From Setaria digitata (taxonomy: Eukaryota; Nematoda; Chromadorea; Rhabditida; Setariidae), in NCBI GenBank assembly GCA_003640385.1, contig RCAB01000006.1, forward strand, positions 496,001-560,000: a DNA stretch of 64,000 nucleotides. Reading direction: 5' to 3'. A program made the translations under genes and the position numbers. Of the stretch, positions 38,822 to 53,000 are shown piece after piece. How positions within the stretch are numbered: position 1 is the first letter of the stretch; each line of letters opens with the position of its first letter. The notes below the pieces were generated by a model that searched no databases, was not told the DNA's origin, and saw nothing but the letters and a program-made list of their open reading frames with translations.

Positions 38822-41800
38822 TTATACAAGATCACCATCAACGTGTGCAAAATTTAATGAAGTGGTATGTATACTACCACCGCGATGTAGAAATGTGCTC
38901 AACATCTGCGGGGCAGCATTATTATTATTTGCAAGTAAGTCAGTTGAAGAAATGGAATCAAAGATCCGTGGTTTATGTATTCGGCGCAGAGAATCCACAT
39001 CATTCGTATTCGCTGCCAGCAACAATGAACCTCCTTCCGTAAAATTGACAGAAATATCGCTGTTTTCTAATCCTTTCTAGACAAAAGAAAATTTTCAGTA
39101 GCTGATGATCCCAGAGCAGCTCATAATTCATAACTTTTTGAAAAACCAATTTTTTAATTACAAATAAAGTTATCTTATCCATATACGAGTAACGATTATA
39201 AGAAAAAAAAAAACACCTCTCTTTGTTTGACCCTCAGAAAAACTGAAGCTGAAATTTAAATAACAATAAATGGTCTTAGTTTCATGGCTAAAAAAGCAAT
39301 AAATTTTCAAGAAAAGAACTGAAAAAAAAATACAGGGTGACGAAGATTGACGTAATGCGGAGACCTTCGTAAAGTGCTAGATTTGATAACATCACCATAC
39401 AGATTTGCTAAAATTGATAGTTAACACTTTTTAGCAGTAGAATGGGGAATATAAAATAAGATTTACAAAACAAATTCAATAAAGTCTGGACTTACGATCA
39501 AATTCATATTCAACCAAACATTCCCGCTCATAATAATTAATTGGATCCACCTGCTGTACATATCCATTTGGACTGACTTCCTCAAACAATAAGTTCCGAT
39601 CAATATAAAAACAATGAAAGTGAAATACAAGATATTTTTAAAATACATTAGCACATACAATCATTGTTCGCAAACTCTGGTCGTCCTCGGATTCCGGTTC
39701 ATGACCTAATTCGCTTTTATTTGTATTTGTTGAATCTGATCTATATGGACTTTCTACGTTTGTCAATGCTCCGTACATCTGTACTAATCTTACGTCCGAG
39801 CCACTATTAGCATTGCGCACCATTTCCGTCTTTTCTAAAAAATTGCCATGTAAGGTAGAATAAAGGTACAATAGAAGAAAATTATTGAGAAAAAGTACGT
39901 GGAACAGGCTGACCATGATTTCAGCAAGTAAAAAAATTAAACATTGTTGAACCAACCTTGCAACATCTTCCTCCGCTTTCGTCGATGTATGTAACAGAGT
40001 AAAAAGCAATTCATTAATAACAAAACCACGCAACACACACCAAATAACACAATTATCGTTACAGGGACAGTATCTTTCTGAGAAGAAAAAGAAATGAATT
40101 TAGAAAGTTGCATAGTGTTCCCTAATCCAGTTCTAAAAGGCGGTCAAATTAAAGCTTGAAAGTAATTAAAAAAATTATAAAATATGCGCAGACTCCTATT
40201 CGCCAACCTTTGCCACATTAACAACGTCCATTCCGTAATGATCTTTTGTATAAACAATAATAGGAGGTCGAGAAAATTCCGACACCATTCCACGTTTATT
40301 CCGTGCTCGAATCGAGATTTCATACAGTGAAGCTGGTTCCAGTCCCCGAATTTCTACTTCCTTTTAAAAAAAATAGTCAAATGAAAACAAAAAGAGATGA
40401 GAAACATGCCTTGTATTTTAAACCTACTTATATGAGTTTCACTTGGTCTCCAAAAATATGAAATAAACTTGTTGCCTCAACTTATTTCTTCAATAACGAT
40501 TGCATGAAGTTTTGAAAATCCCAAAAAACTAACCGGAAATGATGAGTTAATAATATGATAAACATTTTCTGCAGGCGTCTGATAGCGCACTTCGAATACT
40601 TGCTCTGAACCTCCATCAAAACCAGGAATCCAATTAAATGATAGTGAATTTTTTGTAATATTTGAAACCCGCAATGAGACCGGAGTGTCTGGCGCTGTGG
40701 GCGGACTGACCCGGATCTCAACTGTGTCTTCTCCATATCTATTTATTGCGAAGCATTTTACTGGATGTTGGTAGTCATAACGATCCAATGATGAAATATA
40801 CAGCACACCCTAAAATTAACGCGCTACTTAAGATTTCTGACAACAATTTCATTTAATATAATAATTTTAATCCCACAGATTTTTATAAAAACTGAAGGAT
40901 CCATTTAAAGTATGGGAGTGATACCAACCTCGAATGTAGAATAATTTAAATGAAGAGTTGTGAAGGTATATTTCGAACTGTTACGCCGGATCGGGTTTGA
41001 CTGCCCTTGAACAATCCACTGAAAGTGAGCATCTGGGACTGCATGTGCTCTACAATGCAGTTTTACTCGCCCGCCCAAAGGTCCTGCTGCTCGTAAAAGT
41101 GATGGCTGTCTAACGATTGTTGGTGCATGGTTCACAAGTAAATAAGCCACAGTACGATTAGCCTTAATTGACAAAAAAAAATTTTGAAATCCGGTAATCT
41201 GGACTAAAAATTGAAGGACTACCAACTCGTTGCTAACGTTTTAAATTTCAAGGGGCTTAATAAGAAAGAAAACTCATTCAATTAAAATATCGACTACTAG
41301 AAAAATAAGTTTTTTTATATACTATTGAAGGACATGCAACAAAGCAGATTTTCATTTGGAAAGCTTAAATTACAATAACTAACTGTTCCTTTTCCATTAT
41401 CGGCAAGGCAGGTATAAGCACCACTTGTTTCAAATGAAGCATTAAGGTGCATAACGGCTCTTGTCTGTCCAACGAGTGATACCTCCTCAACAATTTGCTC
41501 GCCATGCAACCACTTTACCATACCGTCACGCTTAGGAACGCCATCCACTTCACATTCCATAACTACTTCCTCACCTTCTGAAGCCACTACCGGTGACGTT
41601 ATATGCGTCACGTACGCTGCATCTGAATATTTGGAAAAACTTGCTAAAAGACATATCAGTTATTCTTTTCACACTAAATATTTCTTGTTAACTATTCTTT
41701 ACAATGCTAATAAATTTATCAATAATTTCTGCAAAAGCAAGTTAATAAACTTCAACTTCATACCAGAGAGTCCGTTTTAACCAAGAAAAAAAAATTCAGA

Positions 41801-44510
41801 GTACTGCAATAATGCTAACATTCGACAGTCACATGGACTGTAACATTAACTGTGCCAATACTGTTCCCTGCGATCAGCGTAAAAACACCACTATCAAACC
41901 TGGTAACTGAACGTCCAGACAAGACAGAGCCTACAACAAAATTTTCAAAAATAATGAAGTGAAAACCTAAACTCATTTTTATTATTTGAAACTACCCAAA
42001 CGACAACTGTGATCGAAAAAATAATATAAAATAAAAGATATTTGAGAAACGTACCGCTAGCGGTTATAGCTCCCACTACGTGTTCAAAATGTGAACCATC
42101 CTTTCTCCATCGCCAAGTGCTCACTGGTGGGTTCGCAAGTAAAGTTAAATTTTGTGTGAAATTATCACCCTCACCAATGACAACCGTCAAAGGTCCATTT
42201 ACCACCATTTGAGGAGAAACTAGAGACTAATCATTAATTTAAATAAAATAAATAAATAGTTTGGATTTCAGGTTCGCATAGAAGCAGCAAAACGTTTAAA
42301 AAATACCACTCACAAAGAACATTTAACGGATATACTGCAACTTTCTGTTCAGCCCATTGTGGATGCGATGCCGTACAACGAACTTCACCACCATCCATCC
42401 TTTCCGTTGGAATGAATTCAACAACACTTTCTACTTCATATCCACCATACTCTTGACTACTGAAATTTTGTAATTCTGCTTTCAAGACAGTGGCATAACT
42501 ACAGAGCTATGCTGGCACTGAACAATACTTCAGCTCAAACTAAGGACCATGTGTTACTAATTCAACTTACGATCGATTACTGCGTTTTTCTTCAAATAAC
42601 AACCCGGAACTGGCAGCATCTGGAAAGGCCCAGAACAAATCTGCAACTGGATTTGAAGAATGAACTAAACAAAGTAGTTTCGTGATTTCTCCCGCTATGA
42701 CCAGTCGTCTATTTCGATCACCCTGACGCACAATAATTCGTCGAGGAGGAACTGGAAATACTTTTTCAATGAGAATTAGTCCATTTTCTTCATCCATATT
42801 CAATTCCTATTTTTTTCTTCTTTTTAATACTTTATTAATTCCTGAATTTACTTTTAAAATAGACAAAAGGTTATTAAAATCTAGAAATTTTAAATTTTAT
42901 TACTAACATAAAACACTAAGGACTTTTGTGACAACAAGTGGTTCATCTAGTGCTCCATTCCTAGCTTCGCATCTTAATTGTTGGTTATTCATCGTACGAT
43001 CAAGAAGAACTGATATAGAGCTTTGTGAAATGTCACCTGATATAGCATTTCTTGTTCCTCTGAGCTAAAAGTGGCCTGGACTGATAAGTTAACAGCAACC
43101 TTGGATAAGATAAAAGTGCAGAGATCTTTTCGCAGAAGCCCATGCAGGAAATAGGGTCTTAGACAACTATGCTGTACAACACGTGATACTGGTGATTCAA
43201 CAACGAATAGTTTAAGGATTCAAAAATCTTTAGTTGATAATATTTTTACTCTTAAGCAAATGTGCATGACAATTAATGCGTGAACACAACACAACACTGT
43301 GAACATAAAACAAATTTTAAATTATCAACAACCTAACCTCCTTCCAACGAATTTTATGTTTGTATTTAGAACTTCTCTATAATAACAGAATCATCAAAAA
43401 TGCCATAAAAGGTATTCAACCCTGCATTCAATAATCAAAAATCGATAAAACAAAACTACCTAACCATTTGGAAATATTTGCTACTAAATTATTCAGATAC
43501 TTTCGTTCCATCCGAAGTTTTAATTTAAATTACAGCACAGCACGAAAGAATTTAGACAAACCTTTTCAATACCTCTAAACCATGTCAGAGTGGCGAGGGG
43601 ATTTCCTCCTTGAGACTCACAGGTAAGGTTCAAAGCTTCGCCTTCCAGGAATGTCATTCCTTCAAATCCATAAATGATCGGTTCCATGGGTGGGGCTATA
43701 AGTTCATTAACAATAATTGAAATATTTTCATACATATAGTTGAAACTCTCAGTTATTAAAAGTCGATATATAAACTCAATATTTTAATAATTTGAAAACT
43801 TACAGAGAATGCGAATAACCAATTGTTTGCTTACTGTTCCTTCATCATTCATGGCAATACATTGTACGTTAATTTGATGTTTAATAGAATTTACATGAGC
43901 TGGATTTACGGTTAGATTTGAAACAGTAACAGTACCAGTAGTTTGTTCCAAGTACGAATGACTCACTGACTGGACTGCCTGTCCGTTAACTAGCCAGGAA
44001 ATTCTAGATGCAGGGTTTGACAGCCTAAAATCCACACCTATAGCAGAGGATGGTCAGAAACTAAAGTGTGGTAGTCAACGTAAAATATCCCTTTTCTTTG
44101 ACTGTCTGTGATATATTTAATAATTTTCCATGAAATGGTGAACTCTTATCTGACGAAGTATGAAAAAAAAAGAAAAAAAAAATGGAATTTAGAAAAATAC
44201 CCTGTTCTGCACTGCACTGCAACTGTACGACCGGCTCGTATAGTTGTTTCGCCAGATATTTCAATATCACGAGGAGCATCTGAAATGTTAAAAATTTGTG
44301 CAATCTAAAAACAAAGCTTTGTTTCATTAAAATTCCAAAAATTTACATGAAACAGAAAGACGGATGCCTTCAGAGAGAGGTTTATCATCGGCTAAATTTG
44401 CTGACTGACATTCATACACTGCACCATTATCATCTGCATCAACTACTAGCGAATAAATATTTACAGTTTCCTAAAATGTAAATGAACACGAGTTTCAGAA
44501 TTATCTTTTC

Positions 44511-44549
<39 letters not shown>

Positions 44550-46997
44550 GTCTTTCAATGATTCGAATTTTTTTGTTGCAGTTTATAACATCGAAAAAAC
44601 AGTGACGGACTATTACTTTCTACGTCGTTCTCTCAAAAATTTATAGCCAAAAATCAGGGGAAGAGAGTATGGGAGGTAACTACAGCAGGCGAAAGAATTA
44701 CGCAGAAGGGCAAAGTAAGATTTAACGACTAGTTTATGCTGCATTTTGAAATGCACTAAATATTTGAGTGTGGAAGTGCCAAACCAAATTATGGAACTTA
44801 TTGAACGTGAAATGTTAAACCAATTTGCCATTTATATTTTCGATATTACTCTAGAAGATTGAAATAAATTATATTGCATTCCTTGTATTTGTTTCTTTAT
44901 TTTAAGGTGATATTAGCAATATAAGCAGATCCACTGTAATTGAAATCCTTAATTTGCATATACCCCAGAAAATATAAGAATATTTAAGTATACAAGATTA
45001 TTCAACTGTGGATAACATACTTTTGTTAAATTGTCGTACGTATAATTGCTTCCAATAAGACTTCGATGAAGAAACCAAAGCAGTCTGGGAGGCGGGTTAC
45101 CTCCGGTAACTGAACATCTCAAGGTAATATTATCGCCGGGTTTTATAAAACCAGGTCGGCTCAAAACATCTATTCTCGGAACTTGAGAAGGATCTGAAAA
45201 GATAATAATGAACAGTTTAAAAAAGCATCACAGTAACATTAAAGTTCCAACTTGTGAGGAAATGAATTACATAAAAGTGCACCGCAGCACAAATCACACT
45301 CTACTGAAATGCCAAATAATGATTAGTACCTCAAACAACATTAATTTACCTACAATGTAGTCTACAACGCTAATTGCAGTGGAAAGGGTTAAAAAATTGC
45401 TTTATAAAAGTTAGGACAGAACTCAATTTTCAAAAGATTACAGAAAACATTAAGTGTGACATTCACTCTGAGCTGACTCGAAGTTGGCGCGTGCAAAGCT
45501 TCACAAGTGAGAACTGCCCCGATATCGCTTCTCCTACAAAAAAAAAAAAATGAAGCTTTAAAACACAAAATTTCATCAATATTCGGAAGCTAAAAACTGC
45601 TTTCTGAACAGAAATATACCGCGGCTTCCAAGATAGCGTTGCGAAAGCACTGATTGTACGATTTGTATTCTTCTCTGTCCACCTTTTAATATTGCTCTCA
45701 ATCTTCTCCCCATGAATATACCAATTTATAACTGCATGTGGTTTTCCATTGGCTGCTAAGCAACTCAGATTATAATCATTTCCTTCGACAGCATTAACAA
45801 CGTGATTGGAAGCAATATCCATAATGGTGACTTTTTCAGGAGGTACTGCAAATCGATACTGCTAATAAGGATATTGAAGTACAGTTCAGATAAGAAATAG
45901 CAAGATGGGTTCTTAAAAGGAAGTATTAAAACCCATTTTCTTTCCTTATTACATTTCACCAGTAAACTTTTATATTCAAATTCATTCCGAATAAAGAATT
46001 TATAAAATTTCAACAGACAAAAAACTAACAATCGCATTTCTAAAATAAAAAAAAAAAAATCACTTTCCCTGCTTTTCTATTTTTTGCTGAAGAAGAAGAA
46101 GGAGATTTACACTTGAAATAAATTTACTTGTAACTTGCATCAGTCATTGTAACGATTGCTTTTCTAACTGTTTACAAAAGGTTAAGTACTCTCTAAACAC
46201 AACGGTGGACTGACGAGTTGAAAAATAGTCCCTCAACATTTCTATCCAAGAACAAAATTAATTACAAGAATGATTCGATTGATCATGTCCACAAAGTATG
46301 AGAAACACTGTTGAAATGAGCGATAAATGATTACCTAAGACTGTGATGAAGGCAGATGTTCGATAAGCACCTAGACTCGGATGTGTCATTTGACATTCAA
46401 ACAAGCCATCGTCTTCCAGTGTCACATTTTCGATTTTTAAATGTTTTTCATCTGAACTATTTGTCAAATAACTATACCGACCTTCATGTCCGGCCAATTT
46501 CCCTGCATCGTGAAAACTGCAAAGTAATAATTTTTTTCAGCCTGAAATGATTTCTACCGGCCTCTTACTCTCTGAGACAGCTTTCCAATATTGCAGGACA
46601 TATTGGAATTCGGAATGACGTAGCGTACACTGACTCAGATGGATTATTTCTGTTCTTCCCCTCTGCTGAACACCAATGTAACATTTTAAAAAAGCCAGAA
46701 AAATGATAACAACGTACCCCAAAAGACTGCCATCATTACTTCGCCACTGACTCATCAGTGCTGACTGATGAGCGGAACATGCAAGAAGTACATCGTCACC
46801 AAGTAATACACTCTGAAACATTTAGAAGTTAATATTTCCTCCTTTTTCACTAATTGTGAGATGATAAATTCGACAACCTTGCAACATTTGTGACAACTGA
46901 CCTGATTTCTGGGTTCCTCCTTGAAAAAATTTTCCATAATACCATGTGCCAAATGCGGCCATTGTAGTACTAAGATGGCAAGCAGGGTACCCAGCAT
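38822..46997 (-). CDS. syg-2: SYG-2/nephrin-like Ig-superfamily adhesion receptor (25 exons, about 1,272 aa)
   Basis: Type I adhesion receptor of the nephrin/Hibris/SYG-2 group; in C. elegans SYG-2 binds SYG-1 to place synapses. Exons (minus): 46997-46902, 46812-46718, 46516-46335, 45845-45620, 45533-45442, 45193-45021, 44470-44347, 44279-44201, 44024-43804, 43695-43562, 43064-42908, 42751-42571, 42498-42314, 42219-42055, 41930-41820, 41622-41384, 41162-40929, 40809-40534, 40475-40443, 40360-40208, 40077-39957, 39834-39659, 39580-39496, 39376-39334, 39059-38822; phases agree throughout. A signal peptide ([15 protein letters not shown]) is followed by about nine Ig modules, visible as C...W...DxGxYxC patterns ([10 protein letters not shown]...W, MECEVDG...[18 protein letters not shown]...FQW). 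One FN3 domain follows ([14 protein letters not shown] ... [14 protein letters not shown]), then TM about 1056-1080 ([18 protein letters not shown]), a basic stop (HRRKRRK) and a tail of about 190 residues with several tyrosines. Length matches SYG-2. Least sure: the 33-base exon, the 43-base exon, and orthology versus another nephrin relative. Confidence 0.92.
40443..40475 (-). other. 33-base microexon within the FN3 domain of the SYG-2-like gene
   Basis: The exon encodes 11 residues ([11 protein letters not shown]), phase 0 on both sides, with acceptor AGTTGAG and donor CAA|GTGAAA. It bridges ...NSSFP to [14 protein letters not shown], which restores normal FN3 spacing. Another 39-40 base reading from the next AG breaks the phase. 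Confidence 0.6.
44518..44548. repeat. Poly-A homopolymer (31 bases)
   Basis: An uninterrupted run of 31 A on the plus strand (poly-T on the sense strand), inside the intron between exons 6 and 7 of the SYG-2-like gene. Length may be unreliable in assemblies. Confidence 0.9.
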
Positions 46998-47031
46998 TTC
47001 ATCGCAATCACTAGAAATTCATTTCCAACCA

Positions 47032-47056
47032 CTGTGAAAAAAAAAAAAGAAAAAAA
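47032..47056 (-). promoter_or_regulatory. Candidate trans-splice acceptor of the SYG-2-like gene
   Basis: On the minus strand a long T-rich run ends in TTTTTCACAG at 47032, 34 bases before the ATG (46997). No coding exon is visible upstream, so this fits spliced-leader addition. The resulting short leader contains a four-codon upstream ORF (ATGAATTTCTAG) and a second upstream ATG overlapping the start. Leader addition is inferred. Confidence 0.45.
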
Positions 47057-50000
47057 AATTTTGTCCAAGAATTTAACGACGCAAGGACCATGACATGGTA
47101 ACAACAACCTTGTGTACTCATGGATAGAAATAATGAAAACTATGGATGTAATGGATGAAAAGAAAACTCAACTTATGACTATTCATAGCATAGAAAACAA
47201 CAGTGTAGAGGATAAAAGATGCAAAGGAAGGTACAGAAGTCTCAAACAACAAGTAGGAAGGACTTCCTTCATAAGGATGAAAAACAATACAGTGAATATC
47301 ATATGTATTGTCATATTATCCTGAGTCTTACGAAGTACTGCAATGAAAGCAACAGATTTGACAGAAAAAAAAAAGGTGGAAACCCGAGTGAACTTGAAAA
47401 ACTAAGACTAGAAACTGTATTCTTTTTAGGCTCAGTTTCGAAAGATGTCTCAGTCTTCATTCATTTATCTTGAGATAAATGAAAATAAAAAAGAGTTTAT
47501 AAGCAGTGTCAACACTGACTAAGCTAATGCCTAAATTTCTTAATCCCTAAAAGTATCTGAAAGCCCCTTCAAAATTAACAAATAAATTGTGATGTAAATC
47601 AATAATTAAGGGAACGGTTAGATTTTCCAGTTATATCAGAGTTCTACAAAGCGAAAACATTCCAATCTTTCCAAGCAAACAATGCCCAAGAACATGCGGA
47701 CTTTGCTAATGATGAAAGAGACATAAAACGTTAAGGAGAAGCGCGAAAGGGGGGCGAGAGTAAGTAGACTGAAAAGCAAGAAATGATGGCACATTGCATG
47801 GACAAGAATATCTGAAACATGGAAATCATATTCTGTCAAACTTCTCCAGACAAGTATAAGTGTTCCGAAAGTGTACGTAACCTAAACTAACTGAAATACA
47901 GGCGAAATATATGTGTTTCACTGGAATGATTATTCCATTTGTTCTTTCAACAGCACTGAAAATCGACAACAAATATTCCGGAATTGCGTATGTGTATCCT
48001 GTAGCGCTACGCCTCCAGATTCTTTCCTTCTCCTTCACCTGTAATTCAGTTTCAAATTTAAATATGTCTTACCGAAACTTTTGCAAGTGTATACAAATGT
48101 CAAGACAGTTAAGTTAATACAATCAAATAACAAATTATGACCGAAAAAAAAACTGCAATTAAAACAACTAAAAGAACACAACAACTAGTTTGAAGATCAA
48201 GAGAGATTTGAGAAGCAGGAGACAAGATGGAGGAGAAGAAAAGTACTTATTACTTTGTGAACAAGTAGAGAAGAGTACCACTGTCCGTATAGAAATGGGA
48301 GCAACTATCCATTTCTTTCTTTTTCAACTCATCTCTACCGCTAGAATCAAGACCTACGATAATTCGTTAAAAAAGCAAGTGATACGTATAATAAGAAAAA
48401 CAGATGAGGAGAAATGCTCTGAATAAATACCATAATAGACGCTGACGTTAAGCGTGAACATTTCTGAAGTGGAACAAAAATGCTGGGATACGCACCAGAC
48501 AATTTCAAGAGTTCGATACATAGGAACAAGTAAATATATATTGTGAAGACTTCGGACAGCTCTGTTAAGATATAAATGGCTTCAGTTTGAAATTGGATGA
48601 TTCGTGGCGACATTTCCTCCAAACAGCTTTTCATTCATTTCATCATATCCAATTCAACGAAATATAATAAAATCAGGCTGCTCAAAATTCTCTTTTTACA
48701 CCATAAATAAACAATAAATGTGCGTTGCTAATAGTTATCCCTTTATTATGTTTCCAGCATCCTATTTAATTCCCACCATTAACTGCTGCATCAAATTTCA
48801 ACCTTTTTTAAAATTTCCTTTGATGGAATTTTTTGTTTGTAAATCAATTCCATATCATTAAGTTCTATCCAACTGCTTATATTTTTGGAACAACTAAAAT
48901 TATTATAAGGAAAGAAACATTAGCATTGAAAACCTCATTGCAGTTTCGGTATGAACGGAATTAACTGGTATTTTTTTAGATGATCAGTTGAAATGTTTTC
49001 GGTAGTAAACTAAGTGAAGAAAGTTCAATCCAGAAAAACTGTTCCCAGGTACGTCATAAGCAAACTAAATAAGTCAAACATCAACAGAATTTCTTTTTTA
49101 AAAAGGTTTGAGATGAGACAGCTGAAAAAGACTTTCAGCTATTCTACAGAACAGCATTAATTTTGCTTGTTAACAGACCGAATAATTAGCGCAGATATAA
49201 CGAATACAAATGATTAGTCCTGCATGTGTCCACATTAAGCTAAGGAGAATCTTTCAGAAACCGATTACATGTCATGTTCGTTCAACATCTGGAACACTTC
49301 GGGATGCATCAACTGAATTGGAGCAATTCGCAAAGAGCTATCATAGATAGATAAACTAATCGAATCATCATCAAATCTAGGCTTCCAATAGAGACAAAAA
49401 AAAAAAGGTAAAAAGGGAGAAGGGATTAGAAAAAATATTGAGCAGCCTTGCTGGTGGGCTAAAACCGGGTCCAGAAATTAAGCAAGAATAAGTTGGTAGG
49501 AACCAGAAACTGCGGATTAGGATAGAATTTTTAAATTCCCAGTCAGATGAGCAATAAGATGCCACAGTGTTGCTGCTTGGCTTATTTCAAATTAACTTTC
49601 ATCATAAAATTAAAATGGTGTCCGTCCGCTGACCTTTTTTCTCGAGAATGTTCAACAAAGTTGTTAGGAATGGACTGGAGAGCTCGCGTCATTCTGGAAC
49701 AGCTTAATTTTTTTCAGAACTGGGAATTCATGGGGCAGTAATAATAAATGATAATATAACAAATAATCAGTAATAAATTAAAAATGAAAATGTCAGTAAA
49801 AGTGATGCTGGAATCCTAAAATAAACTTTTGCTGTTTGGAAACCTCGATATTTATAATAATATACTTTAAAATTAAAGAAGCTTACGTCATCAAGAAAAA
49901 AGTGGGACACATAGATTAAAGAGTTCGAGACTTGGAATGAGGATGAATTTAAATAACGCAGCAATAACAGAGATAAACAATAACACAGCCAACACTTTTC

Positions 50001-53000
50001 AATTCATTATGATTTTCCTTGTTACGACTTTACCCTATAATGAAAAAAAAAAACGAGCTTCTTAAACAAACGATGACGATATGAAGAGATTTCAGACATT
50101 AAGATCCACTCTGAGGTATAACTAGCAGTAGTGATATTGTGACTACTTGATGCCAAATCAATCCTGTTATTCATGGATTTTCTAAAAGACAAAAAGTATT
50201 CCTTATTACGACTTTATTTTATAATCAGTTAAGATATATGAAATTCGTGGAAAATGCAAGGAATCAGATAGGTGAAAGGAAGAAGTACAACAACAGGGAA
50301 GACCCACATAGAGAACCCGAAAATTTGCATGAAGCAGATGGTATGTGAATGGACTATCGCTGCGAATCGCTTGGCCCTGTCATCTTATTGAGGATATGGC
50401 AATATTCCAGGTCGAATGAATAATTAGAATAAAATCCGATTTCCAGCGGATGTATCAACAAAACAACAAGCCGACGAATAGCTGCTGAACTGTTTTTACA
50501 AAGCAAATTCGTGAAACAGTAGCTCATTTGGGAATTAACCTTTAAGAGTGCAAATGGTATTATAGGAGAGCAACAAATGTTCTGGGTTGTAACCTTTACA
50601 GCGCTCAGTGTCCATCAGAGTATCATTCTTCTTCCTCTTACTGACCTTATATGAACACTACGTGTTTACGCCTATTCTCCTCTTTTCTGCTTGCATCAGC
50701 TAACTGGCTCAAAAAAAAAAAAATAATGCGGGAAACATTAATGTACAGTTTTGACGAGTAGACATGCGAATAAATTTTCAAATAGCTTCTAGCAAAACTA
50801 CAAAAGCGAAGAAAACCCTTTCCACTTTGTTCGAAAAAAAAAAAAACGATAAAAAGACATTGTTTGAAATGTAGTGTGTTAGTTTAATATGCTCCTAGAT
50901 TTCTGAGGCACAGTGAAGCGGAACACTTATCTGTTAACTGTAGTAATTACTTGAGTTTTTTTGTGAAAATAAATGGAACAGTAAAGCAAATTATGACATT
51001 TCCCAGCAATTTCTGGGGATTTCGAAGCAGACAATTAAACAGTCAGGAAATACTGGCAAGAAAAACATTTAGAAGTCAAAAAAAAAAGGAAAATCTTAAA
51101 CGAAGATAAGTTCAATCTACTAAATGCACCAAACCGCCAGGGGAAAATATGACCGACTGCGCGACAGCGGTGCGAGCAGAGCAGAATCTTGAATGAGAAT
51201 TTTAGTTCAAAGTATTGGAAAGCAAACTAAAGCGTTGCAAGGAAAGATGATTTTTAACACACTACTGAAAACACTTTGCGTAAAATTTCCAAAATTCTTT
51301 CCTGAATTATTTGTCCTGCTTTCTTCATATGGTTTTATCCAGATTTTCAGTGGTAATTATTATTGGTGTGACTAATTAACTTGCAAATCTATATAATAAT
51401 GCGCGTTTGCCTTCCCAGAAAAAGCAATGACCGAAGCTCAAAACGAGATCAGTGAATAATAAACAGGCAGAACAAAACATTTGCTAATACGAAAAATAAC
51501 GCCAGAACAGCGAAATGTTCTTCCGCAAGAACTTTTCTCATATGGGAAAAAAATTTTTTGAAGTTTTCAAAAATTTTTATTTTTTTTTCAACACATTTCG
51601 TTGTTTTTAAGTTTCTTCAAGTTTTTTTTGTTGTACTTAAGCAGTCCAAGTTTCAAAAGTTCTCCAAGTCCAATTTTATTTGACAAAAATAGGAATATTT
51701 AATGTCAGTAAAAAGCGTAGAAACTGTACAGCATTAAGCTTCATTATGAATTGGAAACTTGCTTCATTATAAAAAGCAACATAAAGAAAAGATGAAAAGT
51801 AAAGTAATGATGAAGCAAAAATTTAAATGAAGCACTTTATTATTATTACTGGCCCAACTTGTGAAATCACAAATCACTTGAAACTATTACAACTGCTTCC
51901 TCCCGCTTAAGTCATAACATTTTCAGACTCTGTATATTGCTAGATTGATTTTTATACAGGATATAGAGTCTTCAAATTAGAAAAACTTGACAAAACCGAC
52001 AAACTAACTAACACCAGAAGAATCCACTTCTTCTACTTGAAAAGTCCTAACGAAGTCAGAGCAAAAAAGAAACCAGAACCAGACTGACATATTCAAAAAC
52101 GGAAAAAAAAACTGCTTCCTCTAACGCAAAATTTGACTATTAACTCTCTTTTGCTAACAAAATTATACAAGTTAAAGACTTTTTTAGCAAACCATATAAT
52201 TGGTAACAAGGAAGTTTTTAAAGTTGATGATTTTCTTTCTTTAGACCCTTACATCTCATATTTCAGTATTTAAGAAATTGTTTCGCGTTAAAGGAGTTCC
52301 GTTTAATGGATTATTTTATTTGGTAATGTAATAATGTAATCTACTGCAGTCAAAGATAGATTAATGACATCGTTATGATCAGAGGAAGAAGTAAATTGAG
52401 ATGATTAGAAGAATGCTGAATATTACAAAAAAGAAAAATGCAAAAAAAAACGATAGTTCCGAAACTGCTCGCTTACCTGATTTCTTGAACTGACTTCCTG
52501 GAAAATCCAGGAATCTATTTTCTTTGTACACTCTTTTTACGCTTCTCTTACAATTCTAAATAGAAATACCATCACAGAATGAAAATGAATTAATAATAAT
52601 GTAAATTTAGCAGTTCCCTTATCTCCAAAATCTTAGTTCATAATAATAAGGAAACTATTCACCATCAAGATTACTTACTGCCCACATCAGTCCAAATCAG
52701 TAAGGCAGTCCTAAAATTTTCGTGTTCAGTTTTTTCATGGTAACAAATCTTAGTGTCAAAATGATAAAAATTTCTGCTAAAGTGTCAAATGAAATGATTA
52801 GCCGGAAGCTGGATAGAAACTTCACTATTTTTGATAACTGAAAAGAATGCCAGAATGCCAGACTTGCTAAGAGCGAGAGATGTTTGGGAAATAAAAGCAA
52901 TTTTGGAACAACAGAACTAAAAAAAAATAGGGAGAGAAGAAAGGGAAGGCTGTTTTGAGCAGAAAGATGGAATGATGTAGTATCCCGATCATAATGTATA

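Noticed and set aside
49915..49935. GAGTTCGAGACTT, slightly like a tRNA B box.
   Set aside because: It lacks the closing CC and no cloverleaf can be formed around it.
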